Of a stretch of 64,000 bases of DNA, positions 25,976-34,962 are shown piece by piece (the stretch's first letter is position 1; each line of letters opens with the position of its first letter). The DNA lies in contig NZ_FXAF01000006.1 of NCBI RefSeq assembly GCF_900177415.1, positions 954,001-1,018,000 of the forward strand, written 5' to 3'. The DNA is from Xaviernesmea oryzae (GTDB lineage: Bacteria; Pseudomonadota; Alphaproteobacteria; Rhizobiales; Rhizobiaceae). The notes beneath the pieces are model-generated. The model was not told the DNA's origin. It searched no databases and saw only the letters and a list, made by a program, of their open reading frames with translations. The translations under genes and the position numbers were made by a program.

Positions 25976-26418
25976 GCCGCCGGTCGTCCGATGCCGCCGG
26001 TCAGGCGGGAGCGGGCGCCTGCGCCGGCCTGCCGATACTTGCATTGTGCATTGGCGAAGAAGCCGCAATCCGTGTGCTGCCGAAGCAGCCTGTGGTCCGC
26101 GGATCAATATGTGCTCTCCCGAAGCAATACAGGTATTCTTGCACCAACTATTAACCTTCAGGCAAGGAATTAACCATACATATTGGGGACCACGGCGAAA
26201 TGGGACGACTGCGGTCTCCCACCAGGCATGAAGCCGCAAAGCCGTACCGGTGACAATCCGGTATCCGCTCATGAAAATCCAGGAAAGCCTGCGTTGACCG
26301 TGGTGCACATGCCCGGCGGATAGCGATCCGCTTTGGCGAGCGTTCCCCATTCATCTCCGGCGCTTGGGCCTCAGGAGCCGCGTGCCGCTGGTTCCCACAA
26401 GGGGATCGGCTTGATGAA
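25976..26418 (+). other. Long non-coding region carrying the chemotaxis operon leader
   Basis: 443 bases with no convincing ORF. The first ~60 bases are GC-rich with short repeats. The promoter of the che operon should lie in the A/T-richer part near 26100-26190. Downstream are two clean hairpins: TACCGG/CCGGTA (26245-26250, 26258-26263) and GCGGAT/ATCCGC (26316-26321, 26326-26331). These suggest a structured 5' leader of more than 150 bases. Confidence 0.5.
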
Positions 26419-28053
26419 GTGGGGACGGTTTTGGTGCAGGAAACGCCATCGGATCAGGCGCGACGGGGCCAGGCGGGCAGCCTGGGCGAGAGGCTGGCAT
26501 TTGCCGGCCTCGACGGCGAACTGCGCGATCTTCTGCGGCGCTGCCGCCCCGAGCTCGACCGCCATGTCAAGGCCGGCCTGCGCGACCTCTTCCATCGTTT
26601 CCAGTCCTCTCCGGAGGCTGCCCGGAATTTCGAAAGCGAACAGCAGATCGAACGCCTGCACGACCTGCAGGCTTCCCATTGGGGCGTGCTGACGGATGCC
26701 CGTTTCGATGCGCTTTATGCCGAACGGGTGAAGCTGCTTTCCGACACCGAAAGCCGCATGGGCCTCGATCCGCGCTGGCATGTCGCCGGTCATGCGGTGA
26801 TGCTGGAGCATCTGATCGCCGGCGCAATCGCCGACTTTTCTCCGAAATCGCTGCTGCCGGGCGGCCGCAAGCGCGAGCGGGACCTGCAGGACCTCGTCGG
26901 CGCGATCACCCGCCTGGTGATGGTCGATGTCGAGATCGCCGTTTCGCTCCGGTTCAACGAACTGCGCCAGAGGCATCAGCGCGCGCTCGCCGAACAGCGC
27001 GAGGCCGATCATGCGCAGGCGATCGAAACCTTTTCCGGCGTCATCGCGGCGCTTGCCGACCGCGACCTGACGGCCTGTCTTCCAGCCGACGTGCCGGAGG
27101 CCTATCGCGAATTGGCCGGTCTCCTCGACCAGGCGATCTCCGGCATGCGTTCCTCGGTCGAAACGGCGGAGGCCCATGGCCGCACGGCCGGCGCATTGAC
27201 GCTGGAGCTTGCCGAGGGCGCACGTTCCGTCGCGGCGGCTTCGCAAGAACAGTCCGGCCGCCTGCAGGATGCGGTAAGGGCGCTCGTCGAGGTGGCGACG
27301 AAGGTCAAGGGCAGCGCCGCCGAGACGGCTGCCGCCGAAAAGGCCGCCGCCGAAACCCGCCGGTCCGTGGAGGCAAGCGGTGAGGTCGTCGGCCGCGCGA
27401 TCAGCGCCATGGCCGATATCGAAACCTCCGCCGAGAAGATCGGCCAGATCATCGGCGTCATCGACGACATCGCCTTCCAGACAAATCTCCTCGCTTTGAA
27501 TGCCGGCATCGAGGCCGCCCGCGCCGGCGAGACGGGGCGGGGTTTTGCGGTCGTCGCACAGGAGGTGCGGGCGCTTGCCCAGCGTTCCGCCGAGGCCGCC
27601 CGCGAGATCAAGACGCTCGTCACCGGCACCAAGTCCCAGGTGGATGCCGGGGTCGAGATGGTCCATCGCACGCAGGACGCCATCGGCGGCATCGTCCGCC
27701 AGGTTTCCGGCATCAACGATGCGATCGCCGGCATTGCCCTCAATGCGGACGAGCAGGCCGTGAGCCTCGACCGGCTGACCGCCGAAATCGGCGCGGTCGG
27801 CGAACGCGTGGCATCGAATGCAGGCCTCGCAGGCCGGACGGGCGAGGGGGCTGACGAACTTCAGACCGTGATCCTGGAGCTCGGCCGCACGGTGCGCGAG
27901 TTCCGGATCGAGCGGCAGAAACGTTACGCGGACGAGCATCGTCCGGCAGTGCCGCACGTTCAGCCGGCGCTCGTCCCGATCGCCGCGATCGCCGGCGACA
28001 GCCGGGCGGATGACGGCGAATACCTCTTTCACAAACGACAAGGAATGAGCTGA
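26419..28053 (+). CDS. icpA: Cytosolic globin-coupled chemoreceptor (IcpA-like)
   Basis: 544-residue methyl-accepting chemotaxis protein without membrane segments. Residues ~25-165 form a protoglobin-type sensor (HW at 87-88, RMGLDPRW at 113-120). The MCP signalling hairpin (~320-480) carries the conserved tip [19 protein letters not shown]. Such receptors head the che operon in Sinorhizobium (IcpA). Compared with HemAT, the proximal heme histidine position appears to be Glu111 and the WY tyrosine appears to be His121, so canonical oxygen sensing is doubtful. No C-terminal CheR-docking pentapeptide is seen. The start may be GTG 26419 or GTG 26434. The stop overlaps cheS by one base. Confidence 0.88.
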   Translation: MGTVLVQETPSDQARRGQAGSLGERLAFAGLDGELRDLLRRCRPELDRHVKAGLRDLFHRFQSSPEAARNFESEQQIERLHDLQASHWGVLTDARFDALYAERVKLLSDTESRMGLDPRWHVAGHAVMLEHLIAGAIADFSPKSLLPGGRKRERDLQDLVGAITRLVMVDVEIAVSLRFNELRQRHQRALAEQREADHAQAIETFSGVIAALADRDLTACLPADVPEAYRELAGLLDQAISGMRSSVETAEAHGRTAGALTLELAEGARSVAAASQEQSGRLQDAVRALVEVATKVKGSAAETAAAEKAAAETRRSVEASGEVVGRAISAMADIETSAEKIGQIIGVIDDIAFQTNLLALNAGIEAARAGETGRGFAVVAQEVRALAQRSAEAAREIKTLVTGTKSQVDAGVEMVHRTQDAIGGIVRQVSGINDAIAGIALNADEQAVSLDRLTAEIGAVGERVASNAGLAGRTGEGADELQTVILELGRTVREFRIERQKRYADEHRPAVPHVQPALVPIAAIAGDSRADDGEYLFHKRQGMS

Positions 28054-28346
28054 TGGCAGCGAAGAAGGCTGGACCGGGAAGTTTGAAGCTGTCGGCGGTA
28101 CTGGACCTCAACGAGGCTTCGGTCCTGCATGGTCAGCTGATGTCCATGCGCGGAAGCGATCTCGTGATCGACGCTTCGGGCGTCGAGCGGGTCGGCGTCC
28201 AGTGTGCGCAGGTCCTGGTCGCCGGCGTCAGGGCCTGGGAAGAAGACAGGAAGTCCTTTCTCGTCGGAAAGGCTTCGGATGCATTTCAGAAGACGATGCA
28301 ACTCATCGGCATCAATATCGAAAATTTGGTTCCTAAGGAGATCTAG
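28053..28346 (+). CDS. cheS: CheS-like STAS-domain protein
   Basis: 97-residue single STAS domain, with DLNEASVLHGQL, LVIDASGVERVGVQCAQVLV and a C-terminal helix DAFQKTMQLIGI. In Sinorhizobium meliloti the protein in this position, CheS, binds the CheA P1 region and speeds dephosphorylation of the phosphate-sink CheY1. Here it lies between the receptor gene (1-base overlap) and cheY1 (2-base gap), the same order, so the same role is inferred. Confidence 0.82.
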   Translation: MAAKKAGPGSLKLSAVLDLNEASVLHGQLMSMRGSDLVIDASGVERVGVQCAQVLVAGVRAWEEDRKSFLVGKASDAFQKTMQLIGINIENLVPKEI

Positions 28347-28348
28347 CA

Positions 28349-28714
28349 ATGAAGAAAAAAGTGCTGACCGTGGATGATTCACGGACGATCCGGAACATGC
28401 TTCTGGTGACCCTCAACAATGCGGGGTTCGAGACCATTCAGGCGGAAGACGGCGTGGAAGGCCTCGAGGTTCTCGAAGACGCCAACCCGGACGTCATCGT
28501 CACCGACATCAACATGCCGCGCCTCGACGGTTTCGGCTTCATCGAGGGCGTCCGCCGCAACGAAAAATATCGCGCCGTCCCGATCCTCGTGCTGACGACG
28601 GAAAGCGACCAGGAAAAGAAGAACCGGGCGAGGCAAGCCGGCGCGACGGGCTGGATTGTCAAGCCCTTCGATCCTGCCAAACTGATCGATGCGATCGAGC
28701 GTGTAACCGCCTGA
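28349..28714 (+). CDS. cheY1: Chemotaxis response regulator CheY1
   Basis: 121-residue single receiver domain. DDSRTIRNM provides the acidic pocket, the phospho-acceptor Asp lies in VIVTDINMPRLDG, and the Thr/Lys pair in VLTTESD and WIVKPFD. In the rhizobial two-CheY scheme, CheY1 serves as the phosphate sink and CheY2 acts at the motor. Assignment as CheY1 rests on position directly after cheS and before cheA. Confidence 0.93.
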   Translation: MKKKVLTVDDSRTIRNMLLVTLNNAGFETIQAEDGVEGLEVLEDANPDVIVTDINMPRLDGFGFIEGVRRNEKYRAVPILVLTTESDQEKKNRARQAGATGWIVKPFDPAKLIDAIERVTA

Positions 28715-28730
28715 GCCAGGAATTCCTCCG

Positions 28731-31046
28731 ATGGATATGAACGAAATCAAAGAGATCTTCTTTCAGGAATGCGAAGAGCAGCTCGCTGAACTGGAGTCGG
28801 GTCTTCTCAAGCTGAACGACGGGGATCGCGACCCCGAAACGGTGAATGCCGTTTTCCGTGCCGTTCATTCCATCAAGGGAGGCGCCGGCGCCTTCGGCCT
28901 GGACGATCTGGTCTCCTTCGCCCACGTCTTCGAAACGACGCTGGACTGCGTGCGTTCCGGCAAGCTGGAGCCCGGCCCGGACGTCCTCAAGGTGATGCTG
29001 AAATCGGCCGACGTGCTTGCCGACCTCGTCAGCGCCTCGCGCGACGGCGGCAGTGTCGACGAATCGCGCAGCCGCGGCCTTGTGAAGGAGCTCGAGGCGC
29101 TCGCGAACGGCGAGCTGCCGTCTTCTTCCGGCGCCGAGGCGCCCAGAGCGGCTTCCAAGCCGGCCGCCAGGGCCGCCCCTGTTCCGGAAGAAGCCCTGAA
29201 GCCGACCGATGAGAGCGGCTTCCAGCCCATTCCCTTCACCTTCGACGGCTTCGGTGAAGACGAGGAGCCGGCGCTCGAAGGTTCCGTCTACGACGTGACT
29301 TTCAAGCCGCGTCGGGAACTCTATTCCAAGGGCAACGAGGCGGCGCTCCTGCTGCGCGACCTGTCGCGCCTCGGCGAGATGAGCATCGCCTGCGACATGG
29401 ATGCCTTGCCCGCCCTCGACAAGATGGACCCGGAGGCCTCCTACTTCGCCTGGAAGATCTCGGTGAAGACCACCAGGAGCGAGGACGATATCCGCGCCGT
29501 CTTCGAATTCGCCGAATGGGATTGCGACCTCGAAGTGCGGCTTGCGGAGGAGACCCCTTCGGACGAAGAACAGCCGATGATCCCGGTACCCTTCGACCTC
29601 TCGATCCTCGACGGGGCTTCCGAAGCCGAGGAAGAGGACAAGGCCGTCGAGCAGGCTGCGGCTGAAGAAGCCGCCGCGGCAGCCGTATCCGCCGCCGAGA
29701 CCGCCGCCAGCGTCGCCAAGGCCGCCGGCGCGGCTGCCCGTGCTGCCGAGAAGAAGGAATCCGCGGCCTCCGCCGCTGCGGCCGCAGCAGCGGCCCAGAA
29801 CAATGCCGCAGCCGCTTCGGCCGGCCAGACGATCCGCGTCGATCTCGATCGCGTCGACCGCCTGATCAACCTGGTGGGCGAGCTCGTCATCAACCAGGCG
29901 ATGCTGTCCCAGAGCGTCATCGAGAACGACACGACCGGTACGTCTTCGATCAACATGGGCCTCGAAGAGCTGCAGCAGCTCACCCGCGAGATCCAGGACT
30001 CGGTCATGGCGATCCGCGCGCAGCCGGTAAAGCCGGTCTTCCAGCGCATGTCGCGCATCGTCCGCGAAGTGGCCGACATGGTCGGCAAGCAGATCCGCCT
30101 GATCACCGAGGGCGAGAACACCGAAGTCGACAAGACGGTCATCGACAAGCTCGCCGAGCCGCTGACCCACATGATCCGCAACGCCGTCGACCACGGCATC
30201 GAAACGCCCGAGAAGCGCGAGGCCGCCGGCAAGAACCCGGAAGGCACCGTCCGCCTTTCCGCCAAGCATCGTTCCGGCCGCATCCTGATCGAGCTCGCCG
30301 ACGACGGCGCCGGCATCAATCGCGAGCGCGTCCGCCAGAAGGCGATCGACAACGACCTGATCGCCGCCGATGCCAACCTCTCGGACGACGAGATCGACAA
30401 CCTGATCTTCATGCCGGGCTTCTCCACCGCGGACAAGATCTCCGACATTTCCGGCCGCGGCGTCGGCATGGACGTGGTCAAGCGGTCGATCCAGGCGCTC
30501 GGCGGCCGCATCTCGATTTCGTCCAGGCCGGGCCAGGGATCGACCTTCACCATGAGCCTGCCGCTGACGCTTGCCGTTCTCGACGGCATGGTGGTCACGG
30601 TTGCGGGCCAGACGCTGGTCGTGCCGCTCACGGCGATCGTAGAAACCCTGCAGCCGGAAGCGTCCGCCATCCATTCCTTCGGTGCGAACCAGCGGCTCAT
30701 CTCGATCCGCAACTCGTTCTGCCCGCTGGTCGACGTCGGCCGCATCCTGAACTTCCGCAACACCCAGGCGAACCCGGTCGACGGCGTCGCGCTGCTGGTG
30801 GAATCGGAAGGCGGCGGCCAGCGCGCGCTGATGGTGGACGCCATCCAGGGCCAGCGCCAGGTCGTCATCAAGTCGCTCGAAGCGAACTACACCCACGTCC
30901 CGGGCATCGCCGCGGCCACCATCCTGGGTGACGGCCGCGTCGCGCTCATCCTCGACGTCGATGCGGTCGTCGCGGCCTCGCGCGGCCAGTCCCTCAGACC
31001 GGAAATGGCGCTGAAGCCTGAAATGTCACTCGCAGCCACGGGTTAA
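28731..31046 (+). CDS. cheA: Chemotaxis histidine kinase CheA
   Basis: 771-residue cytoplasmic kinase at the core of receptor arrays. P1 HPt: phospho-His in [14 protein letters not shown], about residue 46. A variable region with a CheY/CheS-binding part follows, then an unusually alanine-rich linker (~300-365). Next are the P3 dimerisation helices, the P4 ATPase ([27 protein letters not shown]) and the C-terminal P5 CheW-like domain. It lies between cheY1 and cheW. The Ala-rich stretch resembles a flexible tether. Confidence 0.97.
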   Translation: MDMNEIKEIFFQECEEQLAELESGLLKLNDGDRDPETVNAVFRAVHSIKGGAGAFGLDDLVSFAHVFETTLDCVRSGKLEPGPDVLKVMLKSADVLADLVSASRDGGSVDESRSRGLVKELEALANGELPSSSGAEAPRAASKPAARAAPVPEEALKPTDESGFQPIPFTFDGFGEDEEPALEGSVYDVTFKPRRELYSKGNEAALLLRDLSRLGEMSIACDMDALPALDKMDPEASYFAWKISVKTTRSEDDIRAVFEFAEWDCDLEVRLAEETPSDEEQPMIPVPFDLSILDGASEAEEEDKAVEQAAAEEAAAAAVSAAETAASVAKAAGAAARAAEKKESAASAAAAAAAAQNNAAAASAGQTIRVDLDRVDRLINLVGELVINQAMLSQSVIENDTTGTSSINMGLEELQQLTREIQDSVMAIRAQPVKPVFQRMSRIVREVADMVGKQIRLITEGENTEVDKTVIDKLAEPLTHMIRNAVDHGIETPEKREAAGKNPEGTVRLSAKHRSGRILIELADDGAGINRERVRQKAIDNDLIAADANLSDDEIDNLIFMPGFSTADKISDISGRGVGMDVVKRSIQALGGRISISSRPGQGSTFTMSLPLTLAVLDGMVVTVAGQTLVVPLTAIVETLQPEASAIHSFGANQRLISIRNSFCPLVDVGRILNFRNTQANPVDGVALLVESEGGGQRALMVDAIQGQRQVVIKSLEANYTHVPGIAAATILGDGRVALILDVDAVVAASRGQSLRPEMALKPEMSLAATG

Positions 31047-31051
31047 TTGGT

Positions 31052-31519
31052 ATGTCGTACGCCGTGAAAAACCTTGTCCAGGGTAGTCGGGAGCTGATCG
31101 CCTTCCGTATCGGTGATCAGGAATTCTGCGTCAACATCATGTCCGTCCGCGAAATCCGCGGCTGGACGCCGGCAACGCCGATGCCGCATGCGCCGTCCTA
31201 TGTCAGGGGCGTCATCAATCTGCGCGGAGCGGTGCTGCCGATCGTCGATCTTTCCGCTCGCCTCGGCATGAAGGATGCCGAACCCACCGCGCGCCACGTG
31301 ATCATCGTGGCACAGGTGAAGAGCCGCGTGGTCGGTCTGCTCGTCGAGGCCGTTTCCGATATTCTCACGATTACCGACGAGAATATCCAGCCGGTACCGG
31401 AAGTCTCTTCCGACCTGGAAAAGCAATATGCCCGGGGGATTCTCGCCATCGACAAGCGGATGATCTGCATGATCGAGCTCGACGCCCTCTTCCCGGAAAA
31501 GGAAAGCGAAGCTGCATGA
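31052..31519 (+). CDS. cheW: Chemotaxis coupling protein CheW
   Basis: 155-residue SH3-like adaptor that links CheA to receptors. Conserved blocks are [41 protein letters not shown] and [11 protein letters not shown]. It begins 5 bases after the cheA stop and overlaps cheR by four bases (ATGA), showing translational coupling. Confidence 0.96.
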   Translation: MSYAVKNLVQGSRELIAFRIGDQEFCVNIMSVREIRGWTPATPMPHAPSYVRGVINLRGAVLPIVDLSARLGMKDAEPTARHVIIVAQVKSRVVGLLVEAVSDILTITDENIQPVPEVSSDLEKQYARGILAIDKRMICMIELDALFPEKESEAA

Positions 31520-32424
31520 GGCCTTTGGGCGCCATCGAAAGCCGACAGTCGCCGGACGAGGTGCTCGCCAGCGGGGAATATCCGCTGACGCGCCGCGACC
31601 TCGCCGACATCGCGGCGATGATCTATGCGGATGCCGGAATCTATCTCAACGATTCCAAGGCGTCGCTCGTCTATTCGCGTCTTTCGAAGCATATCCGGGC
31701 GCTGGGCCTGCGCGGCTTCAAGGACTATTGTGCACTGGTCGCCTCGCCGGAAGGCGCGGCCGCACGCCGCGAGATGCTCTCGCACCTGACGACCAACTTC
31801 ACCCGGTTCTTCCGCGAAAATCATCACTTCGACCACCTGCGCGACGAGGTCCTGCCGGGGCTCATCGGCCGCGCCAAGAGCGGCGGCCGCGTGCGCATCT
31901 GGTCGGCCGCCTGTTCGGACGGGCAGGAGCCCTATTCGATCGCGCTCACCGTGATGTCGCTGCTGCCGAATGCGGCCGATTACGATTTCCGCATCCTGGC
32001 GACCGACATCGACCCGAAGATCCTGGCTGCGGCCCGCGCCGGCCTCTATGACGAGAACGCGCTGGAGACCATGACGCCGGCCATGCGCAAGCAGTGGTTC
32101 CGCGAAGTGGACGCGGGCGGAAGGCGCAAGTTCCAGATCGACGACCGGGTCAAGAAGCTCATCACCTTCAACGAACTGAACCTGATGGCGCAATGGCCCT
32201 TCAAGGGCAATTTCGACGTCATCTTCTGCCGCAACGTCGTCATCTATTTCGACGAGCCGACGCAGATGAAGATCTGGTCGCGGTTCGCCTCGCTGCTGCC
32301 CGAAGGCGGACATCTTTATATCGGCCATTCCGAGCGCGTCTCTGGCGACGCGAAAAACCTGTTCGATAACATCGGCATCACCACCTACCGTCATGCCGGT
32401 AAGAACGCGGGGAGGAAAGCATGA
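31516..32424 (+). CDS. cheR: Chemoreceptor methyltransferase CheR
   Basis: 302-residue SAM-dependent enzyme that methylates receptor glutamates. The N-terminal helical domain (~20-80) is followed by the methyltransferase fold, with [18 protein letters not shown] as the SAM-binding loop, [11 protein letters not shown] and [11 protein letters not shown]. It overlaps cheW and cheB by four bases each. Confidence 0.96.
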   Translation: MRPLGAIESRQSPDEVLASGEYPLTRRDLADIAAMIYADAGIYLNDSKASLVYSRLSKHIRALGLRGFKDYCALVASPEGAAARREMLSHLTTNFTRFFRENHHFDHLRDEVLPGLIGRAKSGGRVRIWSAACSDGQEPYSIALTVMSLLPNAADYDFRILATDIDPKILAAARAGLYDENALETMTPAMRKQWFREVDAGGRRKFQIDDRVKKLITFNELNLMAQWPFKGNFDVIFCRNVVIYFDEPTQMKIWSRFASLLPEGGHLYIGHSERVSGDAKNLFDNIGITTYRHAGKNAGRKA

Positions 32425-33461
32425 GCGCTCCGGCACGAGTCCTAGTCGTCGATGATTCACCCACCATGCGTGGCCTCATCACGGCCGTCCTGAATTCCGA
32501 TCCGGAAGTGAATGTCGTCGGTCAGGCCGGCGATGCTCTGGAAGCCCGGGCGGCGATCAAGCAGCTCAATCCCGATGTCGTTACCCTCGACATCGAAATG
32601 CCCAACATGAACGGGCTGGAATTCCTCGAAAAGATCATGCGCCTCCGGCCCATGCCGGTGATCATGGTTTCGGCCATGACCCATCAGGGCGCCAATGCGA
32701 CGCTTGCGGCGCTTGAGATCGGCGCCTTCGACTGCGTCGGCAAGCCGGCGCCGGGCGATGCCCGCCCGTTCGTCGACCTGGCGGAAAAGGTAAAGGCCGC
32801 GGCCCGTTCGAGCCATCGGCGCGCCGAGCCCGTATCGATCCCGGCGGCGACGCCCGCGGCGGAATATCGCGTCGGCCGGAAGGTTGTGGCGATCGGGTCC
32901 TCAACCGGAGGTGTCGAGGCGTTGATCACGGTGCTGCAAAAGTTCCCGCAGAACTGCCCGCCGACCGTGATTACTCAACATATGCCTTCCACGTTTACCA
33001 AAAGTTTTGCTGAACGGCTTAATCGTATTTGCGCTCCTGTGGTGCAGGAAGCCACCGACGGTGCGCGGCTGGAGATCGGCAAGATCTATCTGGCGCCCGG
33101 TGGCGAGCGGCATTTGCAGGTGGTCAATCCGTCGGCGCCATGTTGCCGGCTGGTCGAAAAGGAGCCGGTCAACGGTCACAGGCCTTCGGTGGATGTCCTT
33201 TTCGAATCGGTCGCCGACCTGGCCGGCCGCAGCGCCGTCGGGGTTATCCTGACGGGCATGGGACGCGACGGAGCTGCCGGTCTGCTCAAGATGCGCAGCG
33301 CAGGCGCGCGCACCATCGGGCAGAACGAGAAAACCTGTGTGGTCTACGGCATGCCGAGGGTTGCCTACGAAATGGGGGCCGTCGAGCAGCAGCTGCCGCT
33401 GGGCTCCATTGGAGAAGAAGTGTTGAAATTAACTGCCGCCCGAAAAGAAGGTACCGAATAA
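32421..33461 (+). CDS. cheB: Chemoreceptor methylesterase CheB
   Basis: 346-residue two-domain adaptation enzyme. The receiver has DDSPTMR and phospho-acceptor Asp in VVTLDIEMP. The C-terminal esterase/deamidase has the Ser-His-Asp set in [18 protein letters not shown] and [10 protein letters not shown]. It removes methyl groups from receptors when phosphorylated by CheA. It overlaps cheR by four bases and abuts cheY2 directly. Confidence 0.96.
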   Translation: MSAPARVLVVDDSPTMRGLITAVLNSDPEVNVVGQAGDALEARAAIKQLNPDVVTLDIEMPNMNGLEFLEKIMRLRPMPVIMVSAMTHQGANATLAALEIGAFDCVGKPAPGDARPFVDLAEKVKAAARSSHRRAEPVSIPAATPAAEYRVGRKVVAIGSSTGGVEALITVLQKFPQNCPPTVITQHMPSTFTKSFAERLNRICAPVVQEATDGARLEIGKIYLAPGGERHLQVVNPSAPCCRLVEKEPVNGHRPSVDVLFESVADLAGRSAVGVILTGMGRDGAAGLLKMRSAGARTIGQNEKTCVVYGMPRVAYEMGAVEQQLPLGSIGEEVLKLTAARKEGTE

Positions 33462-33851
33462 ATGTCTCTCGCTGAAAAAATCAAAGTTCTGATCGTCGAT
33501 GATCAGGTGACCAGCCGCCTGCTGCTCAGCGACGCTCTGACACAGCTCGGCTTCAAGCAGATCACTGCCGCCGGCGACGGCGAGCAGGGCATGAAGATCA
33601 TGGCCGAGCAGCCGCATCATCTGGTGATCTCGGACTTCAACATGCCGAAGATGGACGGCCTCGGCTTCCTTCAGGCTGTCCGCAGCAATCCGAACACCAA
33701 GAAGGCGGCTTTCATCATCCTGACCGCTCAGGGTGACCGGGCGCTCGTGCAGAAGGCGGCCCAGCTCGGCGCCAACAACGTGCTCGCCAAGCCGTTCACC
33801 ATCGAAAAGATGAAGGCCGCTATCGAAGCGGTGTTTGGAGCATTGAAATGA
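33462..33851 (+). CDS. cheY2: Chemotaxis response regulator CheY2 (motor-acting)
   Basis: 129-residue receiver. DDQVTSRLL gives the acidic pair, phospho-acceptor Asp in [20 protein letters not shown] the Thr, and LAKPFT the Lys. In Sinorhizobium CheY2 is the regulator that slows the unidirectional motor. The position after cheB and before cheD supports this. The ATG follows the cheB stop without a gap. Confidence 0.94.
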   Translation: MSLAEKIKVLIVDDQVTSRLLLSDALTQLGFKQITAAGDGEQGMKIMAEQPHHLVISDFNMPKMDGLGFLQAVRSNPNTKKAAFIILTAQGDRALVQKAAQLGANNVLAKPFTIEKMKAAIEAVFGALK

Positions 33852-34408
33852 ACGACGCGGCTGCAGCCAGGCGTGTCCATATCATTCAGGGGGAATACAA
33901 GGTCGTCAACGACCCGAACGTCGTTCTGTCGACGATCCTCGGCTCATGCGTGGCTGCATGTCTTCGCGATCCTGTCGCCGGTATCGGCGGCATGAACCAC
34001 TTCCTGCTTCCGGGCTCCGGCGGCTCCAGCGCATCGGGCGGCGATGCGACGCGCTACGGCGTGCATCTGATGGAGCTTCTGATCAACGGCCTGCTGAAGC
34101 AGGGAGCCCGGCGCGACCGGCTGGAAGCGAAGATCTTCGGCGGCGCCAAGACGATTGCCAGTTTTTCGAATGTCGGCGAGCAGAATGCCGCATTCGCCAT
34201 GCAATTTCTCAAGGACGAAGGCATTCCGGTGGTCGGCTCCTCCACGGGCGGGGAGCATGGACGCAAGCTCGAGTTCTGGCCGGTCAGCGGCCGGGCTCGC
34301 CAGTATCCGCTGACCGGCGCCGAAACCCAGAGGACCGTGGCGATGGAAGAGCGTCCCCTGCGCATGCCGCCCCCGAAACCTGCCGAAAATTCCATCGAAT
34401 TCTTTTAA
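33848..34408 (+). CDS. cheD: Chemoreceptor glutamine deamidase CheD
   Basis: 186-residue deamidase that converts specific receptor glutamines to methylatable glutamates. The catalytic Cys is in [14 protein letters not shown] and the His in [10 protein letters not shown]. The protein ends SIEFF, similar to the DFDFF end of the next gene product. It overlaps cheY2 by four bases. Confidence 0.95.
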   Translation: MNDAAAARRVHIIQGEYKVVNDPNVVLSTILGSCVAACLRDPVAGIGGMNHFLLPGSGGSSASGGDATRYGVHLMELLINGLLKQGARRDRLEAKIFGGAKTIASFSNVGEQNAAFAMQFLKDEGIPVVGSSTGGEHGRKLEFWPVSGRARQYPLTGAETQRTVAMEERPLRMPPPKPAENSIEFF

Positions 34409-34422
34409 TCACGGGGAAAGCC

Positions 34423-34815
34423 ATGAACGACATCGCCACGCCGCCGAGCGTTTCCCTCGAGGAGCCGCTTCCCGAAATACTGATGCGGCTGGTGTCGGAG
34501 CTCCACGATGTCGCCTATCTGATCGAGCGCGTCGAGCCGCAGCTCATCGAAATCGGCGGCTCGGCCGTTCTCCAGTCGCCCGACAGCATCAAGGTTCTCC
34601 AGGGTATCGACCTCGCCGTACAGAAAACCCGCGGCATTGCCGAATTCATCGACACGATCACCGCCACGATTCCGGAAAGCTGGATGGTCGATGTCTCCAC
34701 GGCCCTCAACCTCGTCAAATTGGCCGACATGCAGAAGGCCCTTGCCAGCAACGGCCTGCGTCACGGCCACTCCCAGCCTCTGAGCAAGGCTGCCGGCGAC
34801 TTTGACTTTTTCTGA
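34423..34815 (+). CDS. cheT: CheT, remote CheZ-like phosphatase candidate
   Basis: 130-residue mostly helical protein, last gene of the che operon. It carries DLAVQ at about residues 66-70, matching the DxxxQ catalytic signature of CheZ, in a long helix, and a separated acidic/aromatic tail DFDFF. The CheZ C-terminal tail is the part that docks on phosphorylated CheY, so the tail here may do the same. It sits 14 bases after cheD. The role as a CheY phosphatase is inferred from motif and position. Confidence 0.82.
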   Translation: MNDIATPPSVSLEEPLPEILMRLVSELHDVAYLIERVEPQLIEIGGSAVLQSPDSIKVLQGIDLAVQKTRGIAEFIDTITATIPESWMVDVSTALNLVKLADMQKALASNGLRHGHSQPLSKAAGDFDFF

Positions 34816-34835
34816 CGCTGTTCCTTCAGGCCGTC

Positions 34836-34939
34836 GGATATAGAGCCTCTCCGTTCATAATCGTCAAAATCCCTTCGTGTGCGAAACGTTCGCACAAGCT
34901 TCGCTTTCTAGGGTCCGCCTGGGCATAGGCTCTATATCC
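34836..34939. repeat. 13-bp inverted repeat enclosing a 19-bp palindrome upstream of fliF
   Basis: GGATATAGAGCCT (34836-34848) and its exact complement AGGCTCTATATCC (34927-34939) flank 78 bases. Inside lies TGTGCGAA-ACG-TTCGCACA (34878-34896). The region is the cheT-fliF gap, so these are candidate regulator sites or a large mRNA structure for fliF. Confidence 0.7.
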
Positions 34940-34962
34940 TTGTTTGGCGATGCGGGAACAGA

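Noticed and set aside
26221..26280. Resemblance of GCAAAGCC followed by CCGG hairpin to a cyclic-di-GMP (GEMM) riboswitch
   Set aside because: The second conserved stem, the GGACGCAAAGCC context and the closing paired region are missing.
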